From contig JAGATO010000008.1 in the NCBI GenBank assembly GCA_017621195.1, forward strand, positions 1-16,748: 16,748 bases of DNA, written 5' to 3'. This document shows positions 15,671 through 16,748 of this stretch, piece by piece. This stretch comes from Bacillota bacterium (GTDB lineage: Bacteria; Bacillota; Clostridia; Peptostreptococcales; Anaerovoracaceae). The stretch's first letter is position 1. Every line of letters begins with the position of its first letter. The notes below the pieces were generated by a model. It was given only the letters and a program-made list of their open reading frames with translations, searched no databases and had not been told where the DNA came from. Position numbers and translations under genes: made by a program.

Positions 15671-15721
15671 AAAGAAGCTTCGCTAAGTGGTCCCTGGAAC
15701 CGGATCGTGCGAAGCTTTTTT
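15671..15721. terminator. Bidirectional intrinsic terminator between mutY and the XRE gene
   Basis: AAGCTTCGC (15675-15683) pairs with GCGAAGCTT (15709-15717) around a 25-base loop. A T-run follows on the + strand (to 15721) and the A-tract at 15667-15673 gives a T-run on the - strand. It sits between convergent genes and suits both. Confidence 0.85.
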
Positions 15722-15765
15722 CTATGAGCGAAGGGATGTTAAAACGGAGCCGTGAGACGCGGCGC

Positions 15766-16116
15766 TTATTCCCGGCGCACATTTTCCGTCTCTTCCAGCA
15801 TGGCGTGGATCTCCTGAACGATGGAGATGAAAGCCATCTTCTGCTTTGGGGTACAGTGATTCAAAGCTTCGGCCATCTCCTGAGCGTAGACGGGGGAGGG
15901 CTGTGCCAGATTGCCGAACATAAGATGATCCAACGGTACGTTGACTGCATCGGCAATGTCGACGAAGACCTGCAGACTGAGTTTGGTGGCTCCGGTTTCA
16001 ATTTTAGAGATGTGATTGGGAGAGACACCAATCCGTTCTGCCAGCCTGGCCTGAGTCAGACCTGCGGCCTTCCGGCAGGATTGGATCCGCTTCCCTAACA
16101 GGATGTAATCGATCAT
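15766..16116 (-). CDS. XRE-family helix-turn-helix transcriptional regulator
   Basis: A 116-residue DNA-binding protein. The N-terminal HTH_3/Cro-C1 domain (about 7-60) includes LGKRIQSCRKAAGLTQARLA and then the recognition helix region VSPNHISKIETGATKLS. The C-terminal half (about 65-116) is short, polar and helical, as in small XRE regulators that use it for dimerisation; no ligand domain is seen. I chose ATG 16116-16114 because GGAGG (16128-16124) lies 7 bases upstream. A longer frame would start at 16173 but has no ribosome site and would add 19 residues outside the domain. The gene converges on mutY at the shared terminator. A nested dyad upstream could be its own operator. Its targets are unknown; the neighbouring Rpn-like gene reads in the same direction upstream of it. 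Confidence 0.92.
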   Translation of the reverse strand: MIDYILLGKRIQSCRKAAGLTQARLAERIGVSPNHISKIETGATKLSLQVFVDIADAVNVPLDHLMFGNLAQPSPVYAQEMAEALNHCTPKQKMAFISIVQEIHAMLEETENVRRE

Positions 16117-16141
16117 GATTTCGCCTCCGTGCTTTTCTGTT

Positions 16142-16173
16142 ATTGTAACGGAAAACGAAAAGATGATACACAA
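16142..16173 (-). promoter_or_regulatory. Weak candidate promoter of the XRE gene
   Basis: On the - strand, TACAAT (16147-16142) is a good -10, placing the transcript start near 16135, just before the GGAGG site. The nearest -35-like hexamer, TTGTGT (16173-16168), is 20 bases away, which is longer than usual. It touches the dyad at 16170-16205. Confidence 0.3.
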
Positions 16174-16205
16174 TCTATATATCCGAAAAGGATTTTTGAG
16201 ATTGT
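16170..16205. promoter_or_regulatory. Nested dyad upstream of the XRE gene, possible operator
   Basis: Outer arms ACAATCT (16170-16176) and AGATTGT (16199-16205) are perfect complements. Inner arms ATCC (16181-16184) and GGAT (16190-16193) share nearly the same centre, about 16187. The dyad overlaps the candidate -35 region of the XRE gene, a usual place for an autoregulatory operator. The 144 bases from 16117 to 16260 hold no coding frame of note. Confidence 0.4.
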
Positions 16206-16260
16206 TTTTCGAAAAAATATTTGCAATAACACTCTTTTTAGGTGTTGTTTATCCTCAATG

Positions 16261-16748
16261 CTATCGCTGCATGGCCTCGTAGATGGCTTCCGCGTCGTAG
16301 TTCGGTGCAAAGGGCTGCGCCGCCCGACAGATCTTTTCGATCATGTCCGGATCTTCTTCCAGCTCTTCGGCGATGGTCTTGGGCGACTTCCCTTTGGACA
16401 GTTTTTTACAGACCTGTTCGATCAGTTTCTCGGTTTTTCCTTCAGTCCTTCCAATGGCCAGTCCCTCGGCTTTTCCCTCGGCCAGTCCCAGACGGCGCTG
16501 CTTCTGCAGTTCCAGTTCGATCCTCATGTATTGCCTCCCGATTTTTTCGTCCTGACGAACACCGCATACTTCGGCCTTCGCCTCTTGCATTAGGGTTGAG
16601 GAATAGTCGGCAGCGTCATCGTTGGTGCGAATATAGTCCAGAAATTCCAATATGGCCGGAGATACATTCCTCTGCGTATAGCGGCTGTTCAGGAGGATGG
16701 CGTGGGCTCCATCGTTGCATGTTCCGAATCGCGGAGGTAGATGTCCAG
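16261..16748 (-). CDS. C-terminal part of an Rpn/PD-(D/E)XK nuclease-family putative transposase (cut by window edge)
   Basis: About 162 codons are visible, open to the right edge, ending in a TAG at 16263-16261. Reading back from the edge gives DGAHAILLNSRYTQRNVSPA and then EFLDYIRTNDDAA. These match the C-terminal arm of Rpn-family (recombination-promoting nuclease) and PDDEXK_2 transposase-like proteins common in Clostridia. Next comes a charged helical stretch with EGKAEGLAIGRTEGKTEK, the glutamate-glycine-lysine repeats typical of their tails, and a helical end with SKGKSPKTIAEELEEDPDMI. The catalytic nuclease core would lie beyond the edge, so activity cannot be judged. A TTG at 16650 could be mistaken for a start, but the frame continues upstream of it. 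It reads toward the XRE gene with a 144-base gap. Confidence 0.75.
   Translation of the reverse strand, partial: GHLPPRFGTCNDGAHAILLNSRYTQRNVSPAILEFLDYIRTNDDAADYSSTLMQEAKAEVCGVRQDEKIGRQYMRIELELQKQRRLGLAEGKAEGLAIGRTEGKTEKLIEQVCKKLSKGKSPKTIAEELEEDPDMIEKICRAAQPFAPNYDAEAIYEAMQR

Noticed and set aside
15724..16098. A 124-codon + strand frame opposite the XRE gene
   Set aside because: The opposite strand encodes a clear HTH domain with a good ribosome site; the + frame has no recognisable domain.
16117..16173. N-terminal extension of the XRE protein from 16173
   Set aside because: No ribosome site precedes it, the residues are not part of the HTH domain, and the extension covers the candidate promoter and the real GGAGG site.
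1..16748. CRISPR array, tRNA, rRNA or complete insertion sequence
   Set aside because: No regularly spaced direct repeats, no cloverleaf with a T-arm GTTCGA-type core in a suitable setting, and no transposase with flanking inverted repeats were seen. The right-edge gene is only a tail of an Rpn-like protein.

Overview
The window reads as a chromosomal segment of an anaerobic, low-to-mid GC Gram-positive bacterium, most likely a member of the Clostridia (Bacillota). The grounds are the uvrB-uvrA order, strong Shine-Dalgarno sites, a YitT/DUF2179 membrane protein, A/T-rich intergenic spacers with extended -10 promoters, an Rpn-type nuclease tail rich in EGK repeats, and a MutY with a C-x7-C-x2-C-x5-C cluster. 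I cannot name the genus from sequence alone. All complete genes up to mutY lie on the + strand; the last two lie on the - strand.

Layout. Positions 1-3279 hold the 3' end of uvrB and the whole of uvrA (nucleotide excision repair), closed by an intrinsic terminator. A monocistronic YitT-family membrane protein follows (3470-4441), with its own extended -10 promoter and its own terminator. Next is pncB (4622-6052), nicotinate phosphoribosyltransferase, with an extended -10 promoter and a dyad in its leader that could be a niacin-repressor (NiaR-type) operator; it too ends in a terminator.

From about 6224 a long co-directional set begins: an alpha/beta hydrolase (6287-7225), a 1611-residue multidomain protein (7282-12117), a lactate/malate-dehydrogenase-like Rossmann protein (12123-13235), a flavodoxin-fold protein with a Cys cluster (13242-14348) and mutY (14379-15641). 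Gaps between coding regions are 56, 5, 6 and 30 bases and I see no terminator before 15671, so they are probably one transcript. The giant protein joins an HD phosphohydrolase domain with all expected metal ligands, a long alpha-helical HEAT-like stretch, an NMN/NaMN-adenylyltransferase-type domain with intact GTFDPxxxGH and ISSTxIR motifs, an acetyltransferase-like region and a phosphoribosyltransferase-like domain. With the two redox-type proteins that follow, this looks like a nucleotide or dinucleotide (NAD-like) metabolic or modification module whose function I do not know. It is the most interesting part of the window.

mutY and the - strand genes converge on a bidirectional terminator near 15671-15721. 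The - strand carries a small XRE-family HTH regulator (15766-16116), with a nested dyad upstream that may be its operator, and then the C-terminal part of an Rpn/PD-(D/E)XK-type nuclease-transposase that runs off the right edge. No tRNA, rRNA, CRISPR array or complete insertion sequence was seen.
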